Part shown: positions 47,176 through 55,431 of the stretch, in pieces
How positions within the stretch are numbered: the stretch's first letter is position 1
How the letters are laid out: each line of letters starts with the position of its first letter
Origin: Sphingobacterium athyrii
GTDB lineage: Bacteria > Bacteroidota > Bacteroidia > Sphingobacteriales > Sphingobacteriaceae
NCBI RefSeq assembly: GCF_003071065.1
Contig: NZ_QCXX01000002.1
Span: forward strand, 62,001 to 126,000
DNA: 64,000 nt
Reading direction: 5' to 3'
Made by a program: the position numbers and the translations under genes
The notes under the pieces: generated by a model
What the model saw: only the letters and a program-made list of their open reading frames with translations
Database searches by the model: none
What the model was told of the DNA's origin: nothing

Positions 47176-48781
47176 TCCCTCGCGGCGTGGTTTTCTCAAG
47201 CTTGCATTTTTGGGGGCAATCGGCCTGCAGTTTGCTCAGGCCTGTAAGAAAAAGATGAACCGTATTTTTTTGCGTCTCACAGGGACAGATCATATTTTGG
47301 GGCATCGTCTGCGATTCCCGGATTTTCCCAAATCTACAAAAGTTATTGAAATACCCATTCTGATTCTCGGTGGTGGTGTAAGCGGACTATCTGCTGCCTA
47401 TCGTTTGCAACAAAAGGGAATGAATGATTTTCTACTTTTGGATATGGAATCTGAAGTAGGGGGTAATGCGCGTCATGGCGAGAATGATTATAGCCGTTAT
47501 CCGTTAGGAGCACATTATCTTCCTATTCCGAATGCTTCCAATAGGGAACTGCTGCAGTTTTTGGAGGAATCGAAAATTATCGTCGGCTGGACGAATGAGG
47601 GTGTTCCATTATTTGATGAGGAACAATTGTCCTTTGCGCCTCATGAACGACTTTTTATCCATAACATCTGGCAGGAAGGCATTGTTCCAAGTTATGGATT
47701 AACCCCGCAGGAGACGGCCGAAATAGAACGTTTTATGGTGAAAATGAGTCAGTTTAAACACTTGAAAGGTGCTGACGGAAAGTATGTTTTTGATATCCCG
47801 ATGCGCAATGCTTCGCAGTCTGACGATCTCAAAAGATTGGATGTCCTGACAATGCGTTCATGGATGGAATCAGAGGGGTATAAGACGGAGCCTGTCTTTA
47901 GTTATGTGAACTACTGTTGCCGTGACGATTATGGAACGGGTATCGCGGCCACTTCTGCTTTTGCTGCTATACATTATTTTGCGAGCCGAAAGCACGATTG
48001 GTCTGCCTATCAGGATCTGGTGCTCACCTGGCAAGAAGGGAATGGACGATTGGTCAGCCATTTGAAAAAATATGCGGATGGTAGGGTATTGAATCAACAT
48101 CTGGCTTATCAGATACATGTAGGGCAAGATGCTGTGGAAGTGTCCGTCTTCGATGATAAAAAGAAATTGTCAAAAACCATTAAAGCCCAGAAGGTGATCA
48201 ATTGCTGCCCACAATTTGTCAATCAGTATCTGTTGCCAAACCGTACGGCATTGACGAAAAAATTTCATTATGCACCTTGGATCGTAGCGACTATCGTATT
48301 GCATCGTTTCCCTTTTACGGATGGTGCGACACTTTCCTGGGAAAATATTATTTATAACGGAAAGGGATTGGGTTATGTGTATGATCAACACCAGAGCCTG
48401 AATCAGCTGCAAAGCCCTTTTGTGATTACCTACTATCATAGCCTGGGAGATGGGGACCTTAATGGAAACCGGAAGCAGCTATATCAGTGGACAGACCAGC
48501 AATGGAAAGAGTTTATTATGGAAGATCTGGAGAAGGCACATTATGGAATAGAAAATGAAGTCATCAGTATAGAAGTCTTTCGACACGGACATGGTATGAT
48601 CAGCCCTGTCAGTGGTTTTCTATCAGACGAAGCGCGTAGAGAACTGGCAAAACCTATTGCTGATAAAGTCTATTTTGCACATTCTGATTTAAGTGGTATA
48701 TCTATTTTTGAGGAAGCCTTTTATCAGGGAATCACCGTAGCCGATCAGGTTTTCGCTGACCTTGGTCAAAAAGAAGCATAG
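47153..48781 (+). CDS. Exported FAD-dependent amine oxidase-like protein
   Basis: A 542-aa protein with a twin-arginine signal (NPSRRGFLKLAFLGAIG), a possible lipobox FAQAC, then a FAD fold ILILGGGVSGLSAAYRLQQKG near residue 68 and EVGGNARHGEN typical of flavin amine oxidases and phytoene desaturases. As the last gene of the polyamine module, overlapping the aminopropyltransferase by 23 bp, it may oxidise the polyamine product or a conjugate outside the cytoplasm; this is inference. A TTG at 47150 precedes the ATG. Confidence 0.82.
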   Translation: MKNGVRFNPSRRGFLKLAFLGAIGLQFAQACKKKMNRIFLRLTGTDHILGHRLRFPDFPKSTKVIEIPILILGGGVSGLSAAYRLQQKGMNDFLLLDMESEVGGNARHGENDYSRYPLGAHYLPIPNASNRELLQFLEESKIIVGWTNEGVPLFDEEQLSFAPHERLFIHNIWQEGIVPSYGLTPQETAEIERFMVKMSQFKHLKGADGKYVFDIPMRNASQSDDLKRLDVLTMRSWMESEGYKTEPVFSYVNYCCRDDYGTGIAATSAFAAIHYFASRKHDWSAYQDLVLTWQEGNGRLVSHLKKYADGRVLNQHLAYQIHVGQDAVEVSVFDDKKKLSKTIKAQKVINCCPQFVNQYLLPNRTALTKKFHYAPWIVATIVLHRFPFTDGATLSWENIIYNGKGLGYVYDQHQSLNQLQSPFVITYYHSLGDGDLNGNRKQLYQWTDQQWKEFIMEDLEKAHYGIENEVISIEVFRHGHGMISPVSGFLSDEARRELAKPIADKVYFAHSDLSGISIFEEAFYQGITVADQVFADLGQKEA

Positions 48782-48797
48782 CTGTCTGTCTATGCTT
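48774..48797 (+). terminator. Hairpin at the end of the polyamine module
   Basis: AAGCATAG (48774-48781) pairs with CTATGCTT (48790-48797) and covers the stop codon; there is no T-run, so termination is only a guess. Confidence 0.35.
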
Positions 48798-48883
48798 CCG
48801 GATTTCTGTCGGGCTGCTATAGGTATTGCGTACCCGATATTTTTATAGGTTTGCTTATTTGTAGTATTATGCAACGAAACTTT

Positions 48884-49786
48884 TTATAGGCTTAATAATA
48901 CCTGCCATGCTTTGTCTAATTGCTCCGTATCCAATAATTGCGCAGCGTAAGCATGTACTTTTTGTGTTAATTGCGGTGAACCTTGTTGAAAATTCAGTCG
49001 GAGATAGTTTAAATATTTATCCTCTTGGGTGGCTTGCTCTAGAACTGGTAAGGATTCTACATTGGCCAATAAGCCGAGATGGTTTCCAGTAAGTACTTTG
49101 GAAAGTCGAATACCTTCGGGCAGCTGATCTACGCCAATACCCAGACTGCGCAGTGGTTTAGGAACAATAAAGAGGTTTTCATTGGTTACACGGCAGTACC
49201 AGTCACCGCCGAGACGGGCGACCAGATCTAGTTCCTCTTGTTTTATCGTATTGTTTTTGTGTAAGAGTTCTTTGTGTACATGCATATAGAGTACTTCCGC
49301 AATAACGAGATTTCCTGCTCCGGGTTCGTCACTTAGGGCGATCACTTCTCTCACACGACATTCCAGTTGAACCGGAGATTCCGCTACCCGTGGTGGGCGA
49401 ACATGTAATGATGGGATCGGTGTAAACCCAGATTTGTCAAATTCATTTACCTCCTTGCTATACTCTGTACTGGCCAGTGACTGTTGCTGTACCATCGCAT
49501 AGTTTACGATATTGATGACAACCTCATTGACTTCCTGAATATTGTCCAGTGTATGTTTGGTACTGCCATCACGCATGCGACGCAAGGGTGAGAATACACA
49601 TATTGGTGGTTGGTGTGACATCAGGTTGAAGTAGCTGAAAGGACTCAGGTTGACATTGCCCGCCGCATCGATGGTGCTCGCAAAACAGATGGGACGAGGT
49701 GCAATGGCATATTTGATTAAATTATCAATGATGGCCTTATCAGCCGAGGATTCAAAAGTGACTGTATCGAAAGAAGAAGAATTCAT
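48884..49786 (-). CDS. Flavin reductase family protein (FMN-binding split barrel)
   Basis: A 300-aa protein of the DIM6/NTAB flavin reductase family. N-terminal split barrel with the APRPICFASTIDAAGNVNLSPFSYFN signature near residue 30 and ESPVQLECRVREVIAL near residue 130. It binds FMN and would supply reduced flavin or reduce an unknown compound. It begins 13 bp after the fumarylacetoacetase gene on the same strand, so it belongs to the aromatic amino acid region. Confidence 0.83.
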   Translation of the reverse strand: MNSSSFDTVTFESSADKAIIDNLIKYAIAPRPICFASTIDAAGNVNLSPFSYFNLMSHQPPICVFSPLRRMRDGSTKHTLDNIQEVNEVVINIVNYAMVQQQSLASTEYSKEVNEFDKSGFTPIPSLHVRPPRVAESPVQLECRVREVIALSDEPGAGNLVIAEVLYMHVHKELLHKNNTIKQEELDLVARLGGDWYCRVTNENLFIVPKPLRSLGIGVDQLPEGIRLSKVLTGNHLGLLANVESLPVLEQATQEDKYLNYLRLNFQQGSPQLTQKVHAYAAQLLDTEQLDKAWQVLLSL

Positions 49787-49799
49787 TTTTTGAATAGAT

Positions 49800-50774
49800 T
49801 TATTGGTGGTATAATACTACGGAATTGGAAAGTTTGCCCAAGCCAGTTATTTCGAGCTCGACCTGATCGCCTACCTGTAGCCATTGATCCTGATGAGCGG
49901 GATTCTCCATGCGCCCAGTGCCGTTGAGTTCCAAAAAACATCCTGTTCCAACTGTTCCGGAGCCGATCACATCTCCCGGAAAGAGACGTACACCATAGGA
50001 GACGCGTTCGATAATTTCGGCAAATGTCCAGTGCATTGTAGCAAAATTACCGGAAGAAACCTGTTGACCATTCACGCGGCATGACATGTCGAGATTGTAT
50101 CTGTCACCAATATGATCTCCTGAAGAATTAATTTTATAAGGTTCCAATTCGTCCTTGGTGACTAACCATGGACCAATTGCCGTAGCAAAATCCTTTCCTT
50201 TTGCGGGCCCCAAGCTCAATTTCATCTCGTCCATCTGGAATTTTCGTGCGCTAAAATCATTCATGATCATGTATCCGGCAATATATTTATCAGCCTCTGA
50301 GGCAGGGATATTTATACCTGTTTTATTGATCACGATGGCCACTTCAAGCTCAAAATCCAGTTGCTCAAGATGCAGTGGCATACATTGTATCGGGCCGGGA
50401 CCTTGTATGGCCTGATGATTGGAGAAGTAAAAAACAGGAAATTCATCGAATTCAGGAATCATATCCAGTCCGCGGTTTCTTCTTGACGTCGCTACGTGCT
50501 GCCGAAAAGCATAGGCATCACGCACTGATGTCGGATGCGGTATCGGTGCAACAAGCTGAATATCTTGCAATAACTGGTAAGGTCTGGACATCCGTCCCTC
50601 CAGCAATGCACTTTGATAATACTTTAAATCATTTATGGCTTCATCTCCACGGATCAAAAAATCAGCCATATCGGTCGGAAGGGAAGGTGCTATCTCCGAG
50701 CAGGTGTATACCCGGTCATTGATTACAATACCTAATTCATGTTGGCCATTTTTCGTGCACGTAACAATTCTCAT
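49800..50774 (-). CDS. Fumarylacetoacetate hydrolase family protein
   Basis: A 324-aa FAH-family protein. Metal-binding residues are in FELEVAIVINKTG near residue 135 and GYMIMNDFSARKFQMDEM near residue 168; GDVIGSGTVGTGCFLELNG near residue 270 is the C-terminal signature. It should split fumarylacetoacetate to fumarate and acetoacetate as the last step of tyrosine breakdown, given homogentisate dioxygenase and HPPD across the divergent promoter. Confidence 0.88.
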   Translation of the reverse strand: MRIVTCTKNGQHELGIVINDRVYTCSEIAPSLPTDMADFLIRGDEAINDLKYYQSALLEGRMSRPYQLLQDIQLVAPIPHPTSVRDAYAFRQHVATSRRNRGLDMIPEFDEFPVFYFSNHQAIQGPGPIQCMPLHLEQLDFELEVAIVINKTGINIPASEADKYIAGYMIMNDFSARKFQMDEMKLSLGPAKGKDFATAIGPWLVTKDELEPYKINSSGDHIGDRYNLDMSCRVNGQQVSSGNFATMHWTFAEIIERVSYGVRLFPGDVIGSGTVGTGCFLELNGTGRMENPAHQDQWLQVGDQVELEITGLGKLSNSVVLYHQ

Positions 50775-50815
50775 ATCAGAATATTCTATTGGTTATTCAA
50801 TCTTTGAATGCGACA

Positions 50816-50823
50816 CAAATATA
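50816..50823 (-). promoter_or_regulatory. Promoter -7 box of the FAH/flavin reductase operon
   Basis: Leftward TATATTTG, a full TAnnTTTG match, about 42 bp before the FAH start codon. Confidence 0.6.
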
Positions 50824-50831
50824 TCGTATAA

Positions 50832-50875
50832 GTTTTGAAAAAAATATTTCTTCGCTTGAAAATAGAAAAATATTC
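50832..50875. promoter_or_regulatory. Candidate operator between the divergent tyrosine operons
   Basis: Two neighbouring near-palindromes, GAAAAAAATATTTCTTC (50837-50853) and GAAAAATATTC (50865-50875), lie between the leftward -7 box and inside the rightward promoter. They could bind one regulator that controls both operons. No regulator gene is nearby. Confidence 0.35.
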
Positions 50876-50884
50876 TTACCTTTA
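50856..50884 (+). promoter_or_regulatory. Promoter of hmgA
   Basis: TTG (50856-50858) and TACCTTTA (50877-50884; one mismatch to TAnnTTTG) are separated by 18 bp. The start site near 50890 leaves a leader of about 200 nt before the hmgA ATG at 51088. Confidence 0.5.
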
Positions 50885-50908
50885 TTATAACATTATAAAC
50901 TAGTAAAA

Positions 50909-51004
50909 ATGATCAATCGTGGAATACATCGCTTTGCGTCATCCATGCCCTATATTGCTTTTAATAGAGCAATTATAGCTGATATCGTTTTTGCCCAATA
51001 CTAA
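50909..51004 (+). CDS. Possible 31-codon frame in the hmgA leader
   Basis: An ATG-initiated frame (MINRGIHRFASSM..., ending AQY) about 19 nt after the predicted start site. It could be a leader peptide, yet no alternative hairpins like those at tyrS were found; a chance frame is equally possible. Confidence 0.25.
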   Translation: MINRGIHRFASSMPYIAFNRAIIADIVFAQY

Positions 51005-51018
51005 TCCCTTCGAATTTT

Positions 51019-51041
51019 TTGCCAATCGATGCTATTGGCAA
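51019..51041 (+). promoter_or_regulatory. Hairpin in the hmgA 5' leader
   Basis: TTGCCAAT (51019-51026) pairs perfectly with ATTGGCAA (51034-51041) across a 7-nt loop. It is not followed by a T-run, so it is not an intrinsic terminator for hmgA; role unknown. Confidence 0.4.
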
Positions 51042-51087
51042 CGTTGATATTCATTTATTTTTTATAACCCTTTTAAATCGTAGAATT

Positions 51088-52245
51088 ATGCCATTTTATG
51101 TTAAACAAGGGCAAATTCCAGCACAGCGACATACTGTTTTTAGAAAGCCCGATCACACGCTTTATGCAGAAGAACTGGTTTCTACCCATGGCTTTTCCAG
51201 TCTTTATTCGCTCGTGTATCATTGCCACCCGCCTACGTTGGTCAAACAGATCCGTGAACCTTATGATGTTACTCCAAAGATTGCCCGTGAAAAACATCTT
51301 AAACATACCAGTTTAAAAGGATTTCAGGTTCAGGCCAAAGATGATTACCTGGAAAGCCGCACACCTGTTCTGGTCAACCAGGATCTACACATCTCACTGG
51401 CTGCCCCCCGTCAGTCCATGACGGATTATTTTTATAAAAATAGCCAGGCCGATGAGATTATTTTCGTGCACCATGGAACAGGGAAACTCAAGACGGGATA
51501 CGGAAGCATTTCCTTTCAGTATGGTGATTATCTGGTTGTCCCTAGGGGTACAATTTACCAGATGGAATTTGATCAGACTGACAACCGATTATTTATTGTT
51601 GAATCGTTTTCCCCGGTACGTACGCCAAAGCGGTATCGGAATGAATTTGGTCAGCTGATGGAGCATGCACCTTTTTTCGAACGTGATATCCGTGTACCAC
51701 AGGATCTGGAAACTTTTGACCAGCTGGATGATTTTGAAGTGAAAATCAAGAAACAGGGATTGATTTATCCTTACATCTATGGAAGCCACCCTTTTGATTT
51801 TATTGGTTGGGATGGCTATCATTTCCCTTGGGCATTTTCCATTCATGACTTTATGCCAATTACTGGAAAATTGCATCAGCCACCACCTGTTCATCAGACC
51901 TTTGAGACCGATACCTTTGTGTTGTGTAGTTTTTGTCCACGTCTGTATGACTATCATCCAAAAGCTGTACCTGCGCCTTATAACCACAGCAATGTAGACT
52001 CAGATGAAGTGCTATATTATGTGGATGGTGATTTTATGAGCCGGAAATCGGTTGAAAAAGGACAGATTACATTACATCCGGGCGGTATTCCGCATGGACC
52101 ACACCCCGGTACGGTCGAAAAAAGTATTGGACAAGTTAAAACCGAGGAACTAGCGGTCATGATCGATCCTTTCCGTCCCCTGATGCTGACCGAAGAAGCG
52201 TTAAAAATTGAAGATCCCGATTACTTTAAATCCTGGATGAGTTAA
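51088..52245 (+). CDS. hmgA: Homogentisate 1,2-dioxygenase
   Basis: A 385-aa iron enzyme that opens the ring of homogentisate to maleylacetoacetate. Two cupin-like halves; family blocks include SMTDYFYKNSQADEIIFVHHGTGKL, GDYLVVPRGTIYQME and the C-terminal ITLHPGGIPHGPHPGTVEKS metal region. I place the start at MPFYVKQGQIPAQRHTVF (51088), the usual N-terminus; an upstream in-frame TTG adds 23 unrelated residues. HPPD follows 29 bp later. Confidence 0.92.
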   Translation: MPFYVKQGQIPAQRHTVFRKPDHTLYAEELVSTHGFSSLYSLVYHCHPPTLVKQIREPYDVTPKIAREKHLKHTSLKGFQVQAKDDYLESRTPVLVNQDLHISLAAPRQSMTDYFYKNSQADEIIFVHHGTGKLKTGYGSISFQYGDYLVVPRGTIYQMEFDQTDNRLFIVESFSPVRTPKRYRNEFGQLMEHAPFFERDIRVPQDLETFDQLDDFEVKIKKQGLIYPYIYGSHPFDFIGWDGYHFPWAFSIHDFMPITGKLHQPPPVHQTFETDTFVLCSFCPRLYDYHPKAVPAPYNHSNVDSDEVLYYVDGDFMSRKSVEKGQITLHPGGIPHGPHPGTVEKSIGQVKTEELAVMIDPFRPLMLTEEALKIEDPDYFKSWMS

Positions 52246-52274
52246 GTTAAATACGAATAACCTTTATATAAATT

Positions 52275-53402
52275 ATGGCAAATACATTTGCAGAGAAGAT
52301 TGCCCAAGCGCAAGATTTTCTACCTATTAATGGAACTGATTACATTGAATTTTATGTGGGGAATGCGAAGCAGGCTGCACATTACTACAAAACAGCCTTC
52401 GGTTTTCAGTCGGAGGCTTATGCAGGGCCAGAGACCGGTATTAGGGACCGGGCGTCTTATGTCTTAAAACAAGATAAAATTCGATTGGTGCTGACTACGG
52501 CACTTAAATCGGACCATCCTATCGCAGAACATGTCAAAAAGCATGGCGACGGTGTCAAAATATTAGCTTTATGGGTCGATGACGCCCGAAAATCATTTGA
52601 AGAGACGACCAAAAGGGGAGCAAAGGTTTATCAAGAACCGCAACTTCTCAAAGATGAACAAGGGGAGGTCTGGACTGCAGGGATATACACCTATGGAGAA
52701 ACGGTACACCTCTTTGTAGAGCGAAAAAACTACAGTGGTTTATTTATGCCCGGATATGAAAAATGGGAAAGCGACTATAACCCTGCAGAGACTGGTTTGC
52801 TCTATGTCGATCATTGTGTAGGCAATGTAGGCTGGAATAAAATGAATGAAACGGTCCAATGGTATCAGGATGTGATGGGCTTTGTCAACATCTTGTCCTT
52901 TGATGATAAGCAGATCAATACTGAATATTCGGCATTGATGAGCAAGGTGATGAGTAATGGCAATGGTTATGTAAAGTTTCCGATCAATGAGCCTGCGGAG
53001 GGGAAAAAGAAATCTCAAATCGAGGAGTATCTTGAATACTATGAAGGTGAAGGTGTGCAGCATGCGGCATTGGCGACGAAGGATATTGTACGTACAGTGA
53101 GGGAACTCAAATCCCGGGGTGTCGAATTTCTGGGAGCTCCTCCCGAAGCATACTATGACATGCTACCGGAAAGGGTCGGAACGATAGATGAGGAAATCCG
53201 GATCATCCAAGAACTGGGTATTTTGGTCGATCGTGACGAAGAGGGGTATCTACTCCAAATTTTTACCAAACCTGTAGAAGACCGACCTACCTTGTTCTAT
53301 GAGATTATTCAGCGAAAAGGAGCCCAGAGTTTTGGTGCAGGTAATTTTAAGGCACTTTTTGAAGCAATCGAACGTGAGCAGGAACGCAGAGGTAATCTAT
53401 AA
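52275..53402 (+). CDS. hppD: 4-hydroxyphenylpyruvate dioxygenase
   Basis: A 375-aa Fe(II) enzyme turning 4-hydroxyphenylpyruvate into homogentisate. Two vicinal-oxygen-chelate halves; metal ligands expected in YVDHCVGNV (near residue 178), GVQHAALATKDI (near 257) and the C-terminal LLQIFTKPVEDRPTLFYEIIQR Glu. The C-terminal GAGNFKALFEAIE helix is typical. Sits between hmgA and an amino acid dehydrogenase, the three forming one rightward operon. Confidence 0.95.
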   Translation: MANTFAEKIAQAQDFLPINGTDYIEFYVGNAKQAAHYYKTAFGFQSEAYAGPETGIRDRASYVLKQDKIRLVLTTALKSDHPIAEHVKKHGDGVKILALWVDDARKSFEETTKRGAKVYQEPQLLKDEQGEVWTAGIYTYGETVHLFVERKNYSGLFMPGYEKWESDYNPAETGLLYVDHCVGNVGWNKMNETVQWYQDVMGFVNILSFDDKQINTEYSALMSKVMSNGNGYVKFPINEPAEGKKKSQIEEYLEYYEGEGVQHAALATKDIVRTVRELKSRGVEFLGAPPEAYYDMLPERVGTIDEEIRIIQELGILVDRDEEGYLLQIFTKPVEDRPTLFYEIIQRKGAQSFGAGNFKALFEAIEREQERRGNL

Positions 53403-53406
53403 GGAT

Positions 53407-54642
53407 ATGTTGGGTATGAAAGAATTATTGCGCGCATTTGAGCACAGGAGTCCAGAAATCGTATTTGAGTGGAAAGATAGTGAAACTGATGCCAAAGGAT
53501 GGATTGTTATCAATTCGTTGCGGGGTGGTGCAGCAGGTGGAGGTACACGGATGCGGGCAGGCCTGGATCGGCATGAAGTAGAGTCCCTTGCCAAAACAAT
53601 GGAAGTAAAGTTCACGGTTTCAGGTCCCGCTATTGGTGGTGCCAAATCTGGTATTGACTTTGATCCACATGACCCACGCAAAAATGAGGTTTTAGACCGT
53701 TGGTTTAAAGTAGTGACACCGCTATTAAAAAATTACTATGGGACAGGAGGGGATCTTAATATCGATGAAATTCATGATGTCATTCCATTGACCGAAGAAT
53801 ATGGGCTATGGCATCCGCAGGAAGGAATCTTGAATGGACATTTTAAGGTAAATGAGAGCAACCGTATCCACCAAATAGGACAGTTGCGCTATGGCGTTTC
53901 CAAAGTATTGGAGGACAATACCTATAGTCCGGATTTAAAGCGTAAATATAAGGTTGCAGATATGATAACAGGCTATGGAGTCGCCGAATCTATCCGTCAT
54001 TATTATCAGCTTTTTGGCAGTGACTGTAAAGGAAAACGTGCAGTTATTCAGGGCTGGGGAAATGTTGCTGCCGCCGCGGCTTTTTACCTCTCTAAGCTGG
54101 GGGTGAAAATTGTCGGAATTATTGATCGGGCCGGTGGTTTAATCAATCGTGAAGGTTTTAGCGAAGCAGAAATTACGCACTTATTTCTGGATCGTAGGGG
54201 AAATGAACTGAATTCACCTGATTTGATTTCATTTGAACAGATTCAGAAGGAAATATGGGGATTGAGGACGGATATCTTTGTCCCGGCAGCTGCATCACGG
54301 TTGGTTTCCAAAGATCAGATCCAACAGCTCATGGAAAACGGGCTTGAAGTCATTGCTTCTGGCGCAAATGTACCTTTTGCTGATCAGGAAATATTCTATG
54401 GTCCAGTGATGGAGTTTGCGGATCAGCATGTTGCGGTGATACCTGATTTTATTGCGAATTGCGGTATGGCACGGGTGTTCGCCTATTTAATGCAACGGAA
54501 TATAGAAATGAGTGATGATGCGATCTTCTCTGATGTTTCAAAGGTGATTTTTGAGGCTTTGAAAAAGATAAGAGATTCTTCCGCCGATCGCACACAGATT
54601 TCTTCTAGAGCATATGAAATTGCCTTAAAACAACTGATTTAA
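53407..54642 (+). CDS. Glu/Leu/Phe/Val-type amino acid dehydrogenase
   Basis: A 411-aa NAD(P)-dependent dehydrogenase. The catalytic Lys region is GGAAGGGTRMRAGLDRHEVE followed by VKFTVSGPAIGGAKSGIDFDP; the dinucleotide fold is RAVIQGWGNVAAAAAFYLSKLG near residue 225. It starts at ATG 53407, 4 bp after hppD; a longer frame would run back into hppD. The position in a tyrosine operon suggests deamination of Phe or Tyr to the oxo acid that HPPD uses, but substrate choice is not readable. Confidence 0.87.
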   Translation: MLGMKELLRAFEHRSPEIVFEWKDSETDAKGWIVINSLRGGAAGGGTRMRAGLDRHEVESLAKTMEVKFTVSGPAIGGAKSGIDFDPHDPRKNEVLDRWFKVVTPLLKNYYGTGGDLNIDEIHDVIPLTEEYGLWHPQEGILNGHFKVNESNRIHQIGQLRYGVSKVLEDNTYSPDLKRKYKVADMITGYGVAESIRHYYQLFGSDCKGKRAVIQGWGNVAAAAAFYLSKLGVKIVGIIDRAGGLINREGFSEAEITHLFLDRRGNELNSPDLISFEQIQKEIWGLRTDIFVPAAASRLVSKDQIQQLMENGLEVIASGANVPFADQEIFYGPVMEFADQHVAVIPDFIANCGMARVFAYLMQRNIEMSDDAIFSDVSKVIFEALKKIRDSSADRTQISSRAYEIALKQLI

Positions 54643-54667
54643 TTCTTTTACAGGAGTCGTTAAACGA

Positions 54668-54738
54668 AAAACACTTGAAGCGGGGAACTTCAAGTGTTTT
54701 AACTAACCAATTATTAACCTAAATTTATGAATGCTTAA
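54668..54738 (+). ncRNA. Hairpin-tail RNA element, copy 1
   Basis: Stem of 12 bp (core ACACTTGAA / TTCAAGTGT), loop GCGGGGAAC, then the tail TAACCAATTATTAACCTAAA, TTT and an ATG that opens a 3-codon frame ATGAATGCTTAA (54727-54738). The stem also lies where a terminator of the dehydrogenase gene is expected. The loop core CGGGGA and the tail are shared with copies 2 and 3 while the stem sequence differs. Confidence 0.7.
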
Positions 54739-54958
54739 AACAGTGCAATACCTGTGCCAAAACTTATTTACCTAAGATGAATAAATTGTCATTTTTTTGT
54801 TAACTTATGATTTCACTTCCAATTTGGACAAACACCTCATATCGTTGATTCTTAAAAGTTAATTCTCGATTGAATCGTGATCAGTTACAGTCGGATTAAG
54901 GTTTGTAGGGTATTGAGAATTTTTACCATTTTTTATTGTTTAAGATACTGATAAACAG

Positions 54959-55039
54959 AAACTCCTGAAGCGGGGAGCAACAGGAGTTTTCCTAACCAAT
55001 TATTAACCTAAATTTATGAAAAGTACAAGTATAACGTGA
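54959..55039 (+). ncRNA. Hairpin-tail RNA element, copy 2
   Basis: Stem AAACTCCTG (54959-54967) with CAGGAGTTT (54981-54989), loop AAGCGGGGAGCAA, then the same tail as copy 1 and an ATG frame of seven codons, MKSTSIT (55016-55039). No other gene follows, so it is not the leader of an intact gene. Confidence 0.7.
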
Positions 55040-55160
55040 TCTCAACATAAAATGTTTCAACTATTTTCACTTTTCTGGATTTTTTAACATTTTTTAGTAT
55101 TTCTATATTGATTTTCGGTAAGACTTTATAGCAAACATCTTCTTTTCGTATTAGAAAAAT

Positions 55161-55250
55161 AAAAAACCTGTTAGCGGGGACTAACAGGTTTTTTATAAAC
55201 TAACTAATTATTAACCTAAATTTATGAAACTAGTAAATAACTTTCAATAA
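55161..55250 (+). ncRNA. Hairpin-tail RNA element, copy 3
   Basis: Stem of 14 bp (55161-55174 with 55181-55194; core CCTGTTAG / CTAACAGG), loop CGGGGA, T-run, then the tail CTAACTAATTATTAACCTAA and an ATG frame of eight codons, MKLVNNFQ (55224-55250). It differs from the other copies in stem sequence but not in stem, loop core, tail or ATG position. Confidence 0.72.
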
Positions 55251-55371
55251 GAATGCCAAGGCATAAATCGACCTGCCGGTTTAACGATTTTTAACGCTTT
55301 ATATATACAGGCGATAGGCAAGAGACTTTAACCTTAACCTGTTATTTTATTTTTCAAACCTTTTATTGCCT

Positions 55372-55383
55372 GTAAACGTTTAC
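55372..55383. promoter_or_regulatory. 12-bp palindrome, possible LacI-type operator
   Basis: GTAAACGTTTAC is a perfect palindrome of the kind bound by LacI-family repressors. It lies 49 bp before the first gene of the amidohydrolase cassette. No LacI-type gene is in the window. Confidence 0.4.
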
Positions 55384-55431
55384 TTAAGCAGAGTGAGCAA
55401 ATAATATGTGAAACTGTTTAAAATAAAGTAC

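Larger units (their letters stand above)
54643..55431. other. Intergenic region carrying three RNA-like elements
   Basis: About 790 bp without a protein gene. It holds three copies of a hairpin-plus-tail element (separate entries) and, near its right end, a 12-bp palindrome. The spacers between copies are AT-rich and unrelated to each other. Confidence 0.7.
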
